Shown piece after piece: positions 21,990-33,063 of a stretch of 56,321 nt of DNA. Origin of the DNA: Micractinium sp. NFX-FRZ (taxonomy: Eukaryota; Chlorophyta; Trebouxiophyceae; Chlorellales; Chlorellaceae); the NCBI GenBank assembly GCA_029339195.1, contig JAPTJF010000411.1, positions 1-56,321 on the forward strand, written 5' to 3'. Within the stretch, counting starts at the first letter, position 1. Every line of letters begins with the position of its first letter. The position numbers were made by a program, and so were the translations under genes. Under the pieces are notes generated by a model. That model worked only from the letters and a program-made list of their open reading frames with translations. It did no database searches and was not told the DNA's origin.

Positions 21990-24702
21990 ATGAACACAGG
22001 CTCCATTAACCTGGACTCCCTGCTGCTCAAGTTCACGGACAAGAAGGAGCGGGAGGTTCTGGACCAGTATGCAGGTGGGCTGCAGTGCTGGCAGGAGGGC
22101 AGGGCTGGTGCCCGGAGTGTTGAGAGTGCTGCCCCGCCCCTGCCCTGGCCTGTCTGTTTCTTGAGTTGCAGAATGAGTGGTGCTTGGGAGGGCCTTTCTG
22201 GCATCCCTGCTCCCTCTTCTCTAACCCGTTCTGCCGCCTCTCCCACCCGCCCACACTGCACCCACCCAGAGCCTGCTGCCCTCCCTGCGTTCCCCTGCAC
22301 TCGTGCTTCCCTCCCTCCCTCGCCACCTTAGCACCCTGCATCCACACCTGCTGCTTTGCCTCTGTACATTGCTGTTGATACAGCTCCTGCTGTACCATTC
22401 CACATCATTCTGCTACGGTCATGGCCCCTACTGAGACGTGTATGCCCGTCTCAATCAAAGCCAGCCAGAAGCTTGAGCGCACCCTGCTCCCTCTGCGCTC
22501 CTTCCTCTCTGCCTGCGACCCCTTTCTGTGTGCACAACACAGAAAGGGGTCGCATGATGAGGTGTGGGGCCGCGGTGCGCAGCACTTTGAGCGCACCGTG
22601 GCCCCACACCTCATCCACATCCTCTCCCTGTGGCCCCCTCTCTTCGCCCCGCTGTCCGCACCTGTATGCCACCCTCAAAGCCACCGACACGTTGAACAAG
22701 CACCCCTGCTCCCCATGCACCCATCACAACCTTCCACGCCCCCCCTTCCCCTCTTCCCCCACCCCACCCCCAGACCTGTACGCCATCCTGAAAGCCACCG
22801 AGAAGCTGGAGCGCGCGTACGTGCGGGACGCCATCAGCGCCAAGGAGTACGAGCCCGCCTGCGAGAAGCTGATTGGGCAGTTCCGCACGCTCTGGGACAC
22901 CGTGCGCAGCTCGGTGAGCGGGGGCAGCCTACAAGGGTTTCGTGGGTGTGCGGTGAGGGCGCTCCGCACGCTGTGGGACACAGTGCGCAGCTCGGTGAGC
23001 GGGGGCAGCCGCCTGGGAAGGGTGGGGAGGGCCGCCTGTTTTGCGTACTCAAGGGCGGCGGGGGAGCGAGCGTTGTAATGGGGAGGCAGGACATGCGGCG
23101 GGCGGCTGTGTCGTGCGGCGGCGAAGCGGGTGGCAGGGTGAGGCCGGGCTGGTATGCTGCTGAGACTGGGACCTTTGAGCAGTACCTGGGCAGGTCAAAG
23201 GTCTGCCCTGCTCACCGCTCTGCAGCCACCCTGCACTGGCGTTGCCGCACACCTCCCTCGCCTGCCAAACTGTTTCGCCCTTCGGGACTGGTTTGCTGTG
23301 CACCAACTTCCCACCAGCTTCTCTTTGTTACTGTTCATGTGCAGGTGCCGGACGTGGAGGCGTTCATGGCGACATACAACATGCAGTGCCCGATGGCCGC
23401 CAAGCGCTTGATCCATTCCGGCATGCCCGCCACCATAGAGCACAACGTGCGCCCCCGACCAGACCAGCCCGCCAGCACAGCAATCGCGGTGGCAGAGACG
23501 GTGCAGCACTTCATCACGGTAGGTTGAGGGGCGTTCGGAAGTGTGGTTGAGCTGCAGGGCTGCGGTTGTCATGGGTGGGAGGGTGGCGGAGACTGTGCAG
23601 TACTTGAACACAGCGGGTGGGTGGGTGATCGGTTGCGGGCCGTGTCCTTCATCACATCTCTTGCGAAATTAACTGCCCCGCGAGGGAGTGTAAGGCAGCA
23701 GGTCAATGACCCAGCGGTCTCGCCAGCCCACAGCAGCGCTTCTGCTGCCGCCCTGCCCCACCTGCACGCCGCTTGCCGCCCTGCACCCAGACTCCCAATG
23801 GGTCACCGCTGCCGCTGCCGCTCCCGCCACTGCCACCCGTCGTACCTGTCAACCACCCGTCTCCCGCCACCTGTTGCCCCGCTGTGCAGGCCATGGACAG
23901 CCTGAAGCTCAGCATGTTGGGCCACTGTCTCACTTGTCAACAGCCCACCCCCTTCCGGCTGTGCCCTTCTGCAGGCCATGGACAGCCTGAAGCTCAACAT
24001 GGTGGCGGTGGACCAAATCTACCCGCTGCTGAGCGACCTGGTGCAGGCGATGATGAAGGTGGGGCTTGGGAGGGGAGGGGAGGCCAGGGTAGGGGGAGGC
24101 AGTGTTGAAGGTGGGGCGTGGGCTGGGAGGGGAGGGAAGGGGCAGGCCTGATGAAGGCGTGGGCTGGGGTGGAGGGATAGTTAGTGTAGTTCACTGCCTT
24201 TCACCTTGCTTGGCACGCTCAGCTCTTGTGTGCATGCGTGGGCGTGCACGTGCGCATGTGCTTGGCGACCTAGTGCAGGCATTGTTGCGGTTGGTGCTGG
24301 TGCTGGTTGATGCTGGGGTTGGAGATGGGAAGGGAGGCTGGAGGAGGGGTGGTTGTGGCACGCTGTGCTAAGCTGTGCTGGTTGAGCTGGCTGGGCTGCA
24401 TGTCGTGCTACGCATGCTGTGCGTGCTGTGCGTGGTGGGACGTATGCAGGCGCACCGGGTTGGCACCCCTCCCCTCCCTTGCTCCTACTCCTCCCCACCG
24501 GGTTCCCACCCATGTCTCTCTGCCCCACTGGCAGGTCAGCACGCTGCCCCCCGACATGGCTGGCAAGAAGGCGGTGCGCACCTGGATGAGCAAGCTGCAC
24601 GGCATGCCGGCCAGCTACGAGCTCAAGGAGGAAGAGGTGCGGCAGCTGCTGTTTGACCTGGAGTCGGCGTACAACGAATTCATGAGCTCGCTGCCCCGAT
24701 AG
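21990..24702 (+). CDS. VPS28: VPS28, ESCRT-I subunit
   Basis: 216 aa, close to the family's usual 210-240. Exons: 21990-22074, 22774-22913, 23345-23518, 23975-24058, 24535-24702. It is a core subunit of ESCRT-I (with VPS23/TSG101 and VPS37), which sorts ubiquitinated cargo into multivesicular bodies. The N-terminal core-binding half contains LYAILKATEKLERAY, CEKLIGQFRTLW and the conserved MNMQCP-like stretch TYNMQCPMAAKRLIHSGMP. The C-terminal four-helix domain, which recruits ESCRT-II/III, begins about residue 125 with QHFITAMDSLKLNMVAVDQI and ends FDLESAYNEFM. No residue essential to the fold appears missing. Introns 1-4 all contain partial copies of neighbouring exons. It is followed in tandem by AP-4 epsilon. 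Confidence 0.97.
22464..22801 (+). repeat. Degenerate copies of VPS28 exon 2 inside intron 1
   Basis: 22660-22690 (ACCTGTATGCCACCCTCAAA...) resembles the exon 2 start at 22774. 22464-22485 (AGCCAGAAGCTTGAGCGCAC) resembles the following exon 2 segment at about 22797-22817. Both are degenerate and are not supported as exons. Confidence 0.6.
22514..22615. repeat. Two adjacent inverted repeats in VPS28 intron 1
   Basis: The first hairpin has a perfect 18-bp stem (22514-22531 with 22537-22554) and a 5-nt loop. The second has a stem of about 25 bp with one mismatch (about 22556-22580 with 22591-22615) and a 10-nt loop. The two palindromes are nearly contiguous. Confidence 0.85.
22881..23010 (+). 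repeat. Copy of VPS28 exon 2 end with donor, in intron 2
   Basis: 22881-22929 (exon end, donor CTCG|GTGAGC and adjacent intron) is repeated at 22962-23010 with only a few substitutions. It encodes the same TLWDTVRSS. The downstream donor is intact. Confidence 0.9.
23836..24001 (+). repeat. Copy of VPS28 exon 4 start with acceptor, in intron 3
   Basis: The segment around 23881-23916 (GTGCAG|GCCATGGACAGC...) duplicates the true acceptor and exon start at 23965-24001 with one coding change (SM for NM). Upstream intron sequence is also partly repeated, giving a period of about 86 bp. Confidence 0.85.
24028..24290 (+). repeat. Degenerate copy of VPS28 exon 4 end in intron 4
   Basis: 24261-24290 (GGCGACCTAGTGCAGGCATT) resembles the exon 4 end GCGACCTGGTGCAGGCGATG at about 24031-24052. 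Confidence 0.6.
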
Positions 24703-25268
24703 GCTGGCGCAGTTGAGAGGCGGCTGCTGCCGGGATCAGGGTGAGTGTGCGGTGCCGCAAGGGCGGCGGCTGCCCAGCCTCACGGCGGCGGTGGGAGCAG
24801 CAACCACTGCTGAACGTGAGCATCGTGCAGTCGTTGACTAGATTTCATAGGTAGAGGTGGGCAGTGTGCTTATTAGAGTGCCCATTCGGCGTAGCCCTTC
24901 ACCTTTCTGCAGCTAGCTTTAGTCCATGCCGCACCCTTCCCAATGCCCTGTTGCATGCGTCTCATCAGGGCAACCTCTGCCTCTACCTGAATGCATGTCG
25001 TCGACGCTGCAACTGTACCAGTAGCAACACCCTAATTGTAAGCACGACACCACACAGCACATAATTGTTCAGAAGGCTGGGGCAGCGGCAGCTGGCGGCG
25101 GCGCCACACGGTCCGCATGCTGTGCTGACTCTGTGCCCCTGAAGCCAGAGCGGCTTTCCGGCGCGATCAACACAGCCCCCGTGGTGGCCAGGTGGGCTGA
25201 AGAGCGTCTCACAGCAGGCGAAAGCTGGAACAGGCGCCAGCCCTGGCTGACTTGTGCTGCCAGGCGCC
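24703..25268. other. VPS28 3' region and AP-4 epsilon promoter
   Basis: This is a tandem (+/+) intergenic region. It holds VPS28's 3'UTR with TGTAA at 25037-25041, then at most about 230 bp for the promoter and leader of the next gene. No other gene is visible. Confidence 0.6.
25037..25041 (+). terminator. TGTAA polyadenylation signal, VPS28
   Basis: TGTAA lies 335 bases after the VPS28 stop codon, before the next start codon. Confidence 0.6.
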
Positions 25269-28200
25269 ATGGAGGTTGCCACCAAACTGGCCGCAATGGC
25301 CAAGCGTACGCTGCCTGTCAGCGGCACGTTTGACGAGGTGAGCTCGCCAGCGGGCGGGGGAGCCGCTCTGACTGCAAAAGGCACGGCCGATCGCGCGCAG
25401 TCGGGCCCAGCCAAGCTCAGGGTGTGCCGAGCATGGGATGCGCAGGTCGCGCTGCAGCTGCACCGCTGTGGCACTGGGGTGCCAGCGGCGGCGCCTGGCA
25501 CCCGCCTGCCTTCACGTGTGCTGGCGCCATGTCTAGTGGTGCCCTGCTGAAGCTGTCTGATGTTGAAGCATCTTGCAGATGGGCCGTTGCACTCAACTAC
25601 ATTAGCAAGCGTACGTCCGCCGCCCTCGTGGTCTCTCCGCTCCCGCCCTTAGCTCCGCCTTGCCCGCGCCGCCCGCCTGCCTTCCCACCCCACCCACCCG
25701 CCCCCTTCCTCTTCCCCCGCCTCAATCCCCAGCTCATCCGTGCCATTGGCGAGTCCAAGTCCAAGAGCGAGGAGGACGCCATCGTGGGCAAGCTGATTGA
25801 GCTGAGCCGTGCGAAAATCAAGGAGGGGCGGCGGGATGCGCGCACCCAAAAGGAGCTGCTCATCTACTTGGTGTATATTGAGATGCTGGGGCACGACACG
25901 GGGTGGGGGCAGGCCACCGCCATCCAGCTGTGCAGCGACAAGAACCTGACGGTGAAGAAGGCGAGTGCGGGGGGATGCTGCAGGGGGTTGGGGAGGGGCG
26001 GTGGGGCTTGGTTGACTTGGGCGCCAGGGAGGGGGCGGCGGGCGGGCGGGGGTGCGCACCCGCATCGGACTGCGCGAGGCGTTATGGTATCGGCATGTCA
26101 TGCGCAAGGAGGCGGGCCCCATGGCAAGTGAGGCACTTGGGGAAAGGTTGCAGCACCCGGGCAGCCCACCACCGACCGGTGTCCCCGGCCTGACCACTCC
26201 CCCGCCTGCCTGCCTGCCTGCCTGCCCTCCCCCCTCTGCAGCTGGCCTACCTGGCGGTGTCCCTGCTGCTGGAGCCCAGCAGCGAGCTGGCCATCATGGT
26301 GGTGGCAACCATACAGGCGGACCTGCGCAGCGACAACTTCCTCACCGGTGGGTGGGCGGGTGGTGGGGTGGGGTGGGGGATTGCTGGTGGCCACCATTCA
26401 GGCGGGTCTACGCAGCGACGATTTCCTCACTGATGCAGGGTGTGTGAAGGGGTTGGGTAGACAGCAACCGGGCCAGGAGGCCTCTTTAGAACTGGCGCAG
26501 GCTGCAGGCAGGCTGCTCTGCTGCCCGCACTTGCGTGCTGCGCCTCTGCTGCCTGCTGGCCCCACCGCCCGCCCTCCCGGCCACCTTTCTGAACCCCGCC
26601 TTGTTCTCTCCCCGCCTTGCAGTCTGCACCGCTCTGTCTGCCATCTGCCACATCGTCAGCCCGGAGCTGGTGGGGGTGTTCCTGCCGCAGGTGAGGCAGG
26701 CAGGCAGCGCCGGCGGGGCACCAGCGGCAATGCCACATCAGCATGCGTGCACCCCTTGGCTTGCGCGTCTGCTCTCGCTTGCTGCTGGCATGCCTCCACG
26801 GACCTGCCAGGCAGAGTGTGTGACACAGCGCATACTTGCAGCCGGCCTACCTGCTTCCCAACCATGTCGGTTCCTCGCCCTTGCGCTTCTCCTGCGTTCC
26901 GCCCATCTTGTCGTTCATCTTTACGCCCGTCGTCCCCTCTACCCTGCAGGTGACCGCCCTGCTGCGGCACGACCGCGACCTGGTGAAGAAGAAGGCCCTG
27001 CTGGCGATGCACCGCTTCATTCAGGTGGACCCGGCGGTGGCGCCAGAGGTGGAGCGCCACCTCATCGACAAGATCGGCTACAAGGTGGGCCCACGAAGGA
27101 CGGGTGCTCTTGGTTCGTGCAGTGGAGCAAGGGTGGGGGCAGTAGGGAGGGGTAGAAAGGTGTGGGAGGGGGCAGAGGAGCAGCAGCCAGGACAAGGAAT
27201 TATAAGTGTGGCGCCTCGATTGCTTGGCCTTTGGCCTGCACAAGTAATGCCAAGCGGCCGCGCTGGCTAATCTATTGCAGCCCCGCACATATCCGCCCGC
27301 CCATGCGCCCACCTGCCCATTCAGCTTCCCTGCCCTGCCTGCCCCCCTCCGCTGTGCGCAGGAGCCCAGCGTGATGGTGGCCTCGCTGTGCGGGCTGCGC
27401 GAGCTCATCCGCCGCGACCCCGCGCCCTACCGCAACCTCGTGCACTACTTCACAAATATACTGAAGCAGGTGTGGCAAAGGGGGCGGCAGATGCAAGCAA
27501 AGTTTTTGAGGGGGCAAGGGTGCTGCTCTGGCAACCGCCCGGCTTCTAACCCTCTGCTGCACGCTTCACATGACAGGCGGGGGGCAGTTGAGGAGCGCGT
27601 GCACTGCCCAACGCTGCGTTTCTGCCTGAGCCCCCACCACCTCCCCCTCGCTTTAACTGCAGGCGGCAGAGGGCAAGATGGGGCGGGCGTACGAGTACCA
27701 CCGGGCGCCCGCACCCTTTGTGCAGCTGGAGCTGCTGCGCCTGCTGGGCATGCTGGGGGCGGGGGACCGCAGCGCCAGCGAAAACATGTATGCCGTGGTG
27801 GCAGAGGTGAAGCGGCGCGCGGAGCCGCTGGGCAACAACATTGGTGAGGCGCAGGATTGGATTGGAGTTAAAAAAGGGGGGACAGACGGGCGAGCGGGCG
27901 TGGCTTGGCTGCCGGCCTGCGCTGTGGGGAGCGGATGAGCTGGGGTTGGGCGCTGCGGGCATGCAGACGGGGCAATTGCAGCAAATCACGCGGTGGAGAA
28001 TGCTGCTGCGTGCCTGCTTGCACATCCTGCCTTTGCAGAGCTCCCCATTGCCTCGCCCTCTCCCGCTCACTCTCACTCCCTCCTGCCCCCCATCCCCACC
28101 CCACCCCCGCTGCCAGGCAACGCGCTGGTGTACGAGTGCATCCGCACCCTCACCACCATCCACCCCACCCCCGTGCTCATCAGCGGGGCAGTGGAGTCGG

Positions 28201-31200
28201 TGGCGCGCTTCCTGGGGTCCCGGGAAAACAACTTGAAGTACGCGGGGATTGACGCCCTCACGCGCCTCGTGGAGATCGACCCCAAGCACGCCCAGGTGGG
28301 GGTTGGGTGGGTGGATGGTGGTGCAGTGGGTGGAATTGGGTGAGGCGGCAGGTGGGTTTGGGTGTCGGGCGTGCGGTGGGGCAGTAGGTGGGTGCGATCC
28401 ACCGCACGCATGCCAGGTGGGGCAGCACGTGGTGTGTGGTGGGGCAGTACGTGGTGTGTGGTTTGTGGTGGGGCAGTACGTGGTGTGTGGTGGGGTGCGG
28501 GGCAGGGGAAGGGAGGGGTCCTTGAGAAGGCAACCTCCATGCGCTGGGATTGATGCCCTCACTTGCTTGACCAGCCCCCGCTCTGCCCTGCAGTTGTTTC
28601 CGGTCCTCCTTGCCCTTGGCCCGCCCTGTGCGTTTCGCAGGATCACTAACTTGCTGTGATTGGCTGCCTAGGCGCCGTCCCGTGCGCTCCCGACCCACCC
28701 ATTCAACCGCTTGTTCCCCGTGTGCTCCTGGGGTTTCCTTTCCTCACCGCAGGACCACCAGCTGGCTGTGGTCGACTGCCTGCGCTCCCCCGACGTGACG
28801 CTCAAGCGCAAGACGCTGCAGCTGCTGTACAAAATGGCGGGGCCCAGCAACATCGAGGTACGGGTAGAGAGGACAGGGGCCGGTGGAGAGGATAGGGGGC
28901 GGGGTGCTGGGATGGATGAGTGGCCATGTGAGGCCGGAAGGCAGGGCTTCATGCGGCCTGCTCTGTCCAGCTTGCCTTGGCTTGGCTTGCCTACGCCTTG
29001 CCTGCCGGTGCGACCTGCCTATCTCTCCTTTTCCCTCGCACCCACCCTTCCCACCCCAACTCTAGCCCCCTACTAGCATGCATTGCTGCCGCCACGTCAT
29101 CCGGGCAAGGCGACTGGCGACCCGTTAAAAGCAGTGACCACTGTTCCTTCATCCCCGCGCAGTGAAAGCCCTTGTCATCTCATCTCTCTGCCCCTCAACA
29201 CTGCAGGTCATTGCAGGCGAGGTGGTTGGCTACCTGCGTGAGAGCAGCGACGAGGTGGCACGGGGCGACGCGGTGCGCTCGCTGTGTGACCTGGCGGAGC
29301 GGTACGCCCCCGATCACCGCTGGTTCGTGGACACCATGAACGAGCTGTTCGAGGTGGCAGGTGGGTGCTTGGCGGGTGCGGGGGCAAGTAGTGTTGCAGG
29401 GAAGAGGGGTGAAGGGAGGGTAGGCAGACACTTGTTTGAGGTGGCAGGTCGGTTGTGATGGAGGACGAGATGTGGAAAAGGGAAGCGTGCAGGGCACGTT
29501 AGAGGTGTTGGTGAGCGAGACTGTGTCCCGCTTCTGCCCTGTCCCGCCTCTATTGCTCACTATCCCACCCTCCCTGCCCCATCCGCCCTCCACCCGACCC
29601 CAACGCTGCTCCCCACTGGCACGGCACACCACGTGACCCGCTGTTCCTGCCTGTGCTCAAAACCTCCTGCTGCCTTGTCTTGCCTTCCTCATTGCTTTGT
29701 GCAGGCGAGGTGGTGCCCGCCAGCCTGGCGGACAACCTCACGCGGCTGATCGCAGAGGGGACCGGGGAGGAGGACGAAAGCGCGGATGTGGAGCTGCGTG
29801 CAGGGGCGGTGGAGGCGTACCTGGGTCTGCTGGACAAGCCCAAGCTGCCGCATGTGCTGCTCAAGGTGAGGTGCAGGCGCATGGCGAGGGGAAGGGTGCG
29901 GGGTTTGTGCTGACATGTGCCTGGTGTGCTGTACGGTTTCCTGGACAGTGTGCCGTCCAGCCTGCCGCTGTGATGGCTTCAAGTGTGATGTCCCCTGCTT
30001 GCACATGCAGCCACGGGTGCATGATCTGCTGTCTGCGTGCATTGGTGCTCTTCACCTCGGTGTTGCAGTTGCCTTCTGCTCAGAACTGCCGCCAGACCTG
30101 GCGCCCAGCTGACGCCCTATGCCTGCCTTGCCTGCCCTTCTCGGTTTCCCCCCGTCCTCCACCGCCAGGTCATTTGCTGGGTGCTGGGCGAGTATGGGCG
30201 GCTGGCCACGCGGTGCAGCGTGGAGGGGGTCATGGACAGGCTGGCAGCCATCCCAGAGACGCAGGCCTCGGATGACGAGGTGGGTCATTGGACAGTAGGG
30301 GGTTGGGTTGGCGTAGCGCATGCTGTGCTCGTGTGAGTGGTAGCCACCGCTGGCTGATCCCGCCTCATGTGCCCGCTTCCCTCAGCTGCCCTCCGCCCCG
30401 CACCCACCCCTGCCGCCGTGCCATTCCGCCCCGCCCTGCACCCCGCAGGTGCGCGGCTGGGCGGTGGCCGCCCTGGGCAAGCTGGCGGCCCAGGCGGGGC
30501 GCCCCCTGACCCGGGATGCTGCCACCCTGCTGGAAGCTGCCTCTCGGGCGGAATCTGTGGAGCTGCAGCAGTGCGCCCTGGAGGTGCAGGCCCTGCTGCG
30601 CGCGCCAGCTGGCACGCAGCGCGCGGCGCTGCCCTATGATGCGGCGGCCGAGGATGTGGGGGTGGATGCCGACCTGCCCTTCCTGGAAGGCTTTGTGCAG
30701 CAGGTGGGTGGGTGGGGTGGCTTTGTGCAACAGGTGGGTGGGGGGGGTGACCCTCCTCATCAGCCTCAAACCTCCATCCTCGATAGAGATTCTCTGAGGG
30801 TGGCTGGGTGGGCGCTGGCCCGGAGGAGGTGGGAGGGGAGCAGCACGGCACGGCACCGCACGCTGATGAGCGGGGGCAAGTGCAGACAAGAGTTCAGCCG
30901 GGGGGCGCATGTTCTGAGCTGCACTGTGGGTTATTAGGTGGCTGCCTGGCCTGCACCTTAACCCCCTGTTCCCTGCCCCGCTGCCTGCTGCTGCCATGCG
31001 TGCAGGCCCTGCAAAACGGGGCGGCCCCGTACCTCAGCCTGGAGGACAGGCTAGCCATGGGGATGACCCGGGATGGGGGTGCTGGCGCCCTGCACATTGC
31101 CCCGCATGCCGCCGCTCTCAAGTTCCAAGCATATGCAGCCGCCCCGCCGCCGCAGCCGCGCGCCGCCCCAGTGGCGCCCGCGGCAGCGGCTCCACAGCCG

Positions 31201-32490
31201 GCAGCAGCTGCAGGGGGGATGGGGGATTTGGACTTTGGCGGACTGACCATCTCGCAGCCCTCCACCTCGGCAGCAGCAGCCCCAGCGGCGGCGGCGGCGG
31301 CGGCAGCGCCCGCAGCGGCTGCGCCAGCAGCGGGCGAGCCGCAGCTGATTCTGAACAAGCCGGGGCGCAAGTGGGGCGGCGCCGCCGCTGCACCGCCGCC
31401 TGCAGCAGCTGCGGCGGCATCGCCCCAGCAGCAGCAGCAGTACGGTGCCGCACCCGCTGCTGCACCCTATGCGGCCGCCTCCTCGGCGTCGCCAGCAGCT
31501 GCAGCGGCCGCGCCTCCTGTGGTGGACGCAGCCAAGCAGCGCCTGGCGGCCTCGCTGTTTGGCGGCGGTGGCAGCTCGCCCACCCCCGGTCTGCGCGGCC
31601 GCCGTGCTGCTGGCACCATCTCCCCCAACAAACCCGCAGCAGTCGCCCGCCCCGCCCCGGCAGCACCCGACCTGCTGGGCGGGATGGAGGACGTGGCACC
31701 GCCAGCTGCCGCAGCAGGCACAGCAGCACCCCAGCAGCAGCAGCAGCAGGCAGGCAATGATCTGGACCTACTCATGGGCCTGGATGCGCCGGCAGCTCCC
31801 AGCAGCAGCAACAGCGGGTTCATGCCTGCACCAGCAGCAGCAGCAGCGGCAGCCCCGCTGGATCCCATGGCAGTGCTGGCTGGGCTGGGCGGCGGCATGC
31901 AGGCGGCGCCGGCGGCGCCAGCGTCGGTGGGCCAAGCAGCAGCAGCAGCAGTTTCCTCTCTGATGGACCTTGGGGATCTAATGATGGGCAACGGAGGCGC
32001 CAGCTTTGGCGCCCCGCCCGCAGCCGCCGCGCCCCACGCGCAGCAAGGTGGGCAGGCAGCAGGGCAGGTGTTTGGGTTGGGTAGGGAGCAGCCACAGCTA
32101 CGTTTAGGTGGCTGCGGCATGTCACTGTGCTGGCCTGTCACTTGGTTTCTTCCAGCTGTGGTGTATTTATCCAGCCAACCCACCTGACACATGCCTCTCC
32201 TCTTAGTGTGGCCATCTTTCACTATGCCTTGTTCAACCTGCCCACTTTCCTGTGCAGCCCTGGGCTTTGACGATCTGCTGGGAGGGCCCTCGCAGCCAGC
32301 GGCCCCGGCACATGCAGGCGGTGTGGCGCCTCTGCTGGGCGGGCTGGCAGGCGGCAGCGCAGCGCCTCTGCTGGGCGGGCTGGCAGGCGGCAGCGCAGCG
32401 CCCATGGGTGGCAGCGCGGCAGCGGCGGGGCAGGGCCGGCTGCCGCCTGCGCCCAAAAAGCACGATCCATTTGCCGACCTGCTTGGCTGA
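25269..32490 (+). CDS. AP4E1: AP-4 complex subunit epsilon (large adaptin)
   Basis: 1044 aa, 15 exons: 25269-25337, 25733-25960, 26242-26347, 26623-26690, 26950-27084, 27362-27469, 27663-27843, 28117-28295, 28753-28857, 29207-29360, 29705-29865, 30169-30279, 30449-30703, 31006-32047, 32258-32490. It is the epsilon large subunit of the AP-4 coat that sorts cargo at the trans-Golgi network. Residues 1-620 are the alpha-solenoid trunk, with epsilon-type motifs VYIEMLGHDTGWG, LKYAGIDALTRLV, DVTLKRKTLQLLYKM, APDHRWFVDTMNELFEVAG and VICWVLGEYG. Residues 621-1044 are Ala/Pro/Gln-rich. They contain repeated acidic-dileucine-like motifs (DLLGGMED, FDDLLGGP), a 12-residue tandem repeat (LLGGLAGGSAAP) and the ending DPFADLLG. 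No folded ear domain is recognisable. Intron 2 has a GC donor. AP-1 gamma is the closest alternative, but the motifs fit epsilon. Confidence 0.94.
25961..26241 (+). other. GC-AG intron (AP-4 epsilon intron 2)
   Basis: The donor is AAG|GCGAGT. The join restores NLTVKKLAYLAV, the conserved adaptin sequence. The nearest GT donors would disrupt it. Confidence 0.75.
26298..26437 (+). repeat. Intronic copy of AP-4 epsilon exon 3 end
   Basis: The exon end 26298-26347 (encoding VVATIQADLRSDNFLT) is repeated at 26385-26436, which reads VATIQAGLRSDDFLT and then diverges. It lies in intron 3 just after the true donor. Confidence 0.9.
28229..28570 (+). repeat. Intronic copy of AP-4 epsilon exon 8 segment
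   Basis: 28541-28570 (GCGCTGGGATTGATGCCCTC) resembles exon 8 at about 28239-28266 (GCGGGGATTGACGCCCTC). It lies in intron 8. Confidence 0.6.
28415..28496 (+). repeat. GTGGGGCAG(C/T)ACGTGGTGTG repeat, three copies
   Basis: Three near-identical units, the third after a short insertion, lie in AP-4 epsilon intron 8. Confidence 0.8.
29338..29455 (+). repeat. Intronic copy of AP-4 epsilon exon 10 end
   Basis: 29431-29452 (TTGTTTGAGGTGGCAGGT) repeats the exon end and donor at about 29345-29362 (CTGTTCGAGGTGGCAGGT). Confidence 0.75.
30690..30742 (+). repeat. Intronic copy of AP-4 epsilon exon 13 end
   Basis: CTTTGTGCAGCAGGTGGGTGG at the exon end and donor is repeated about 29 bp downstream as CTTTGTGCAACAGGTGGGTGG. 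Confidence 0.85.
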
Positions 32491-33063
32491 CCATGCTTGC
32501 TGCTGGCTGTATGTGCCCCTCACTGATGAGTTCAAGATGCAACTCTGTACACACAGAGAGCAAGGGTTGGGCAGCCTTGGGCCGCTTGCTGCAGAGCGGC
32601 ACAACTATGTTTGGCGCTGGTAGTGTTGTTGTTTTATACCTAATCCAGGGATCTCTTTCGAATTGCATCGTTGCTGGCGAGGGGGGAGCTGCAGGAGCGT
32701 ACAGCAGAGGGATTGGCTCTGCTGGGAACAGGCAGGAGGCGGGGCAAGCCCGCTGGGGCATGCTGCGGGGCCCGCCTAAAATAGGCATTACTCGCGCACT
32801 TGCAGACTTGTACGTCAACCGAGAGGACAACACCCGCTGGATTATCCACGCGTGCGAGCTAAGGCCCGCTCTCTGTTCGGAAAGGCGCAAATAGCGTCCG
32901 CTCAGCCTCCAATCAATATCAAGCAGAGGCGGCAACATTGCTCGCCAACTCCCGGGAGCTATTCGGCGCGACGGGGCGCTCTACGACTCGACTGGCAGCA
33001 CCCAGCCACGGCCACCCTCACCGCCACCGCACCTCTGCCGCCTCCGCCGCTACCTCCTCCCCC
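32491..33063. other. AP-4 epsilon 3' region and F-box/LRR promoter
   Basis: This is a tandem (+/+) intergenic region of 573 bp. I see no TGTAA, no recognisable gene and no strong repeat in it. Confidence 0.5.

Noticed and set aside
22405..22620. Transposon with terminal inverted repeats in VPS28 intron 1
   Set aside because: There are two separate short hairpins rather than inverted repeats flanking a body, with no target duplication or transposase.
27546..28646. Minus-strand open frame of 366 codons
   Set aside because: It is antisense to AP-4 epsilon exons and introns. The sense strand carries unmistakable adaptin motifs.
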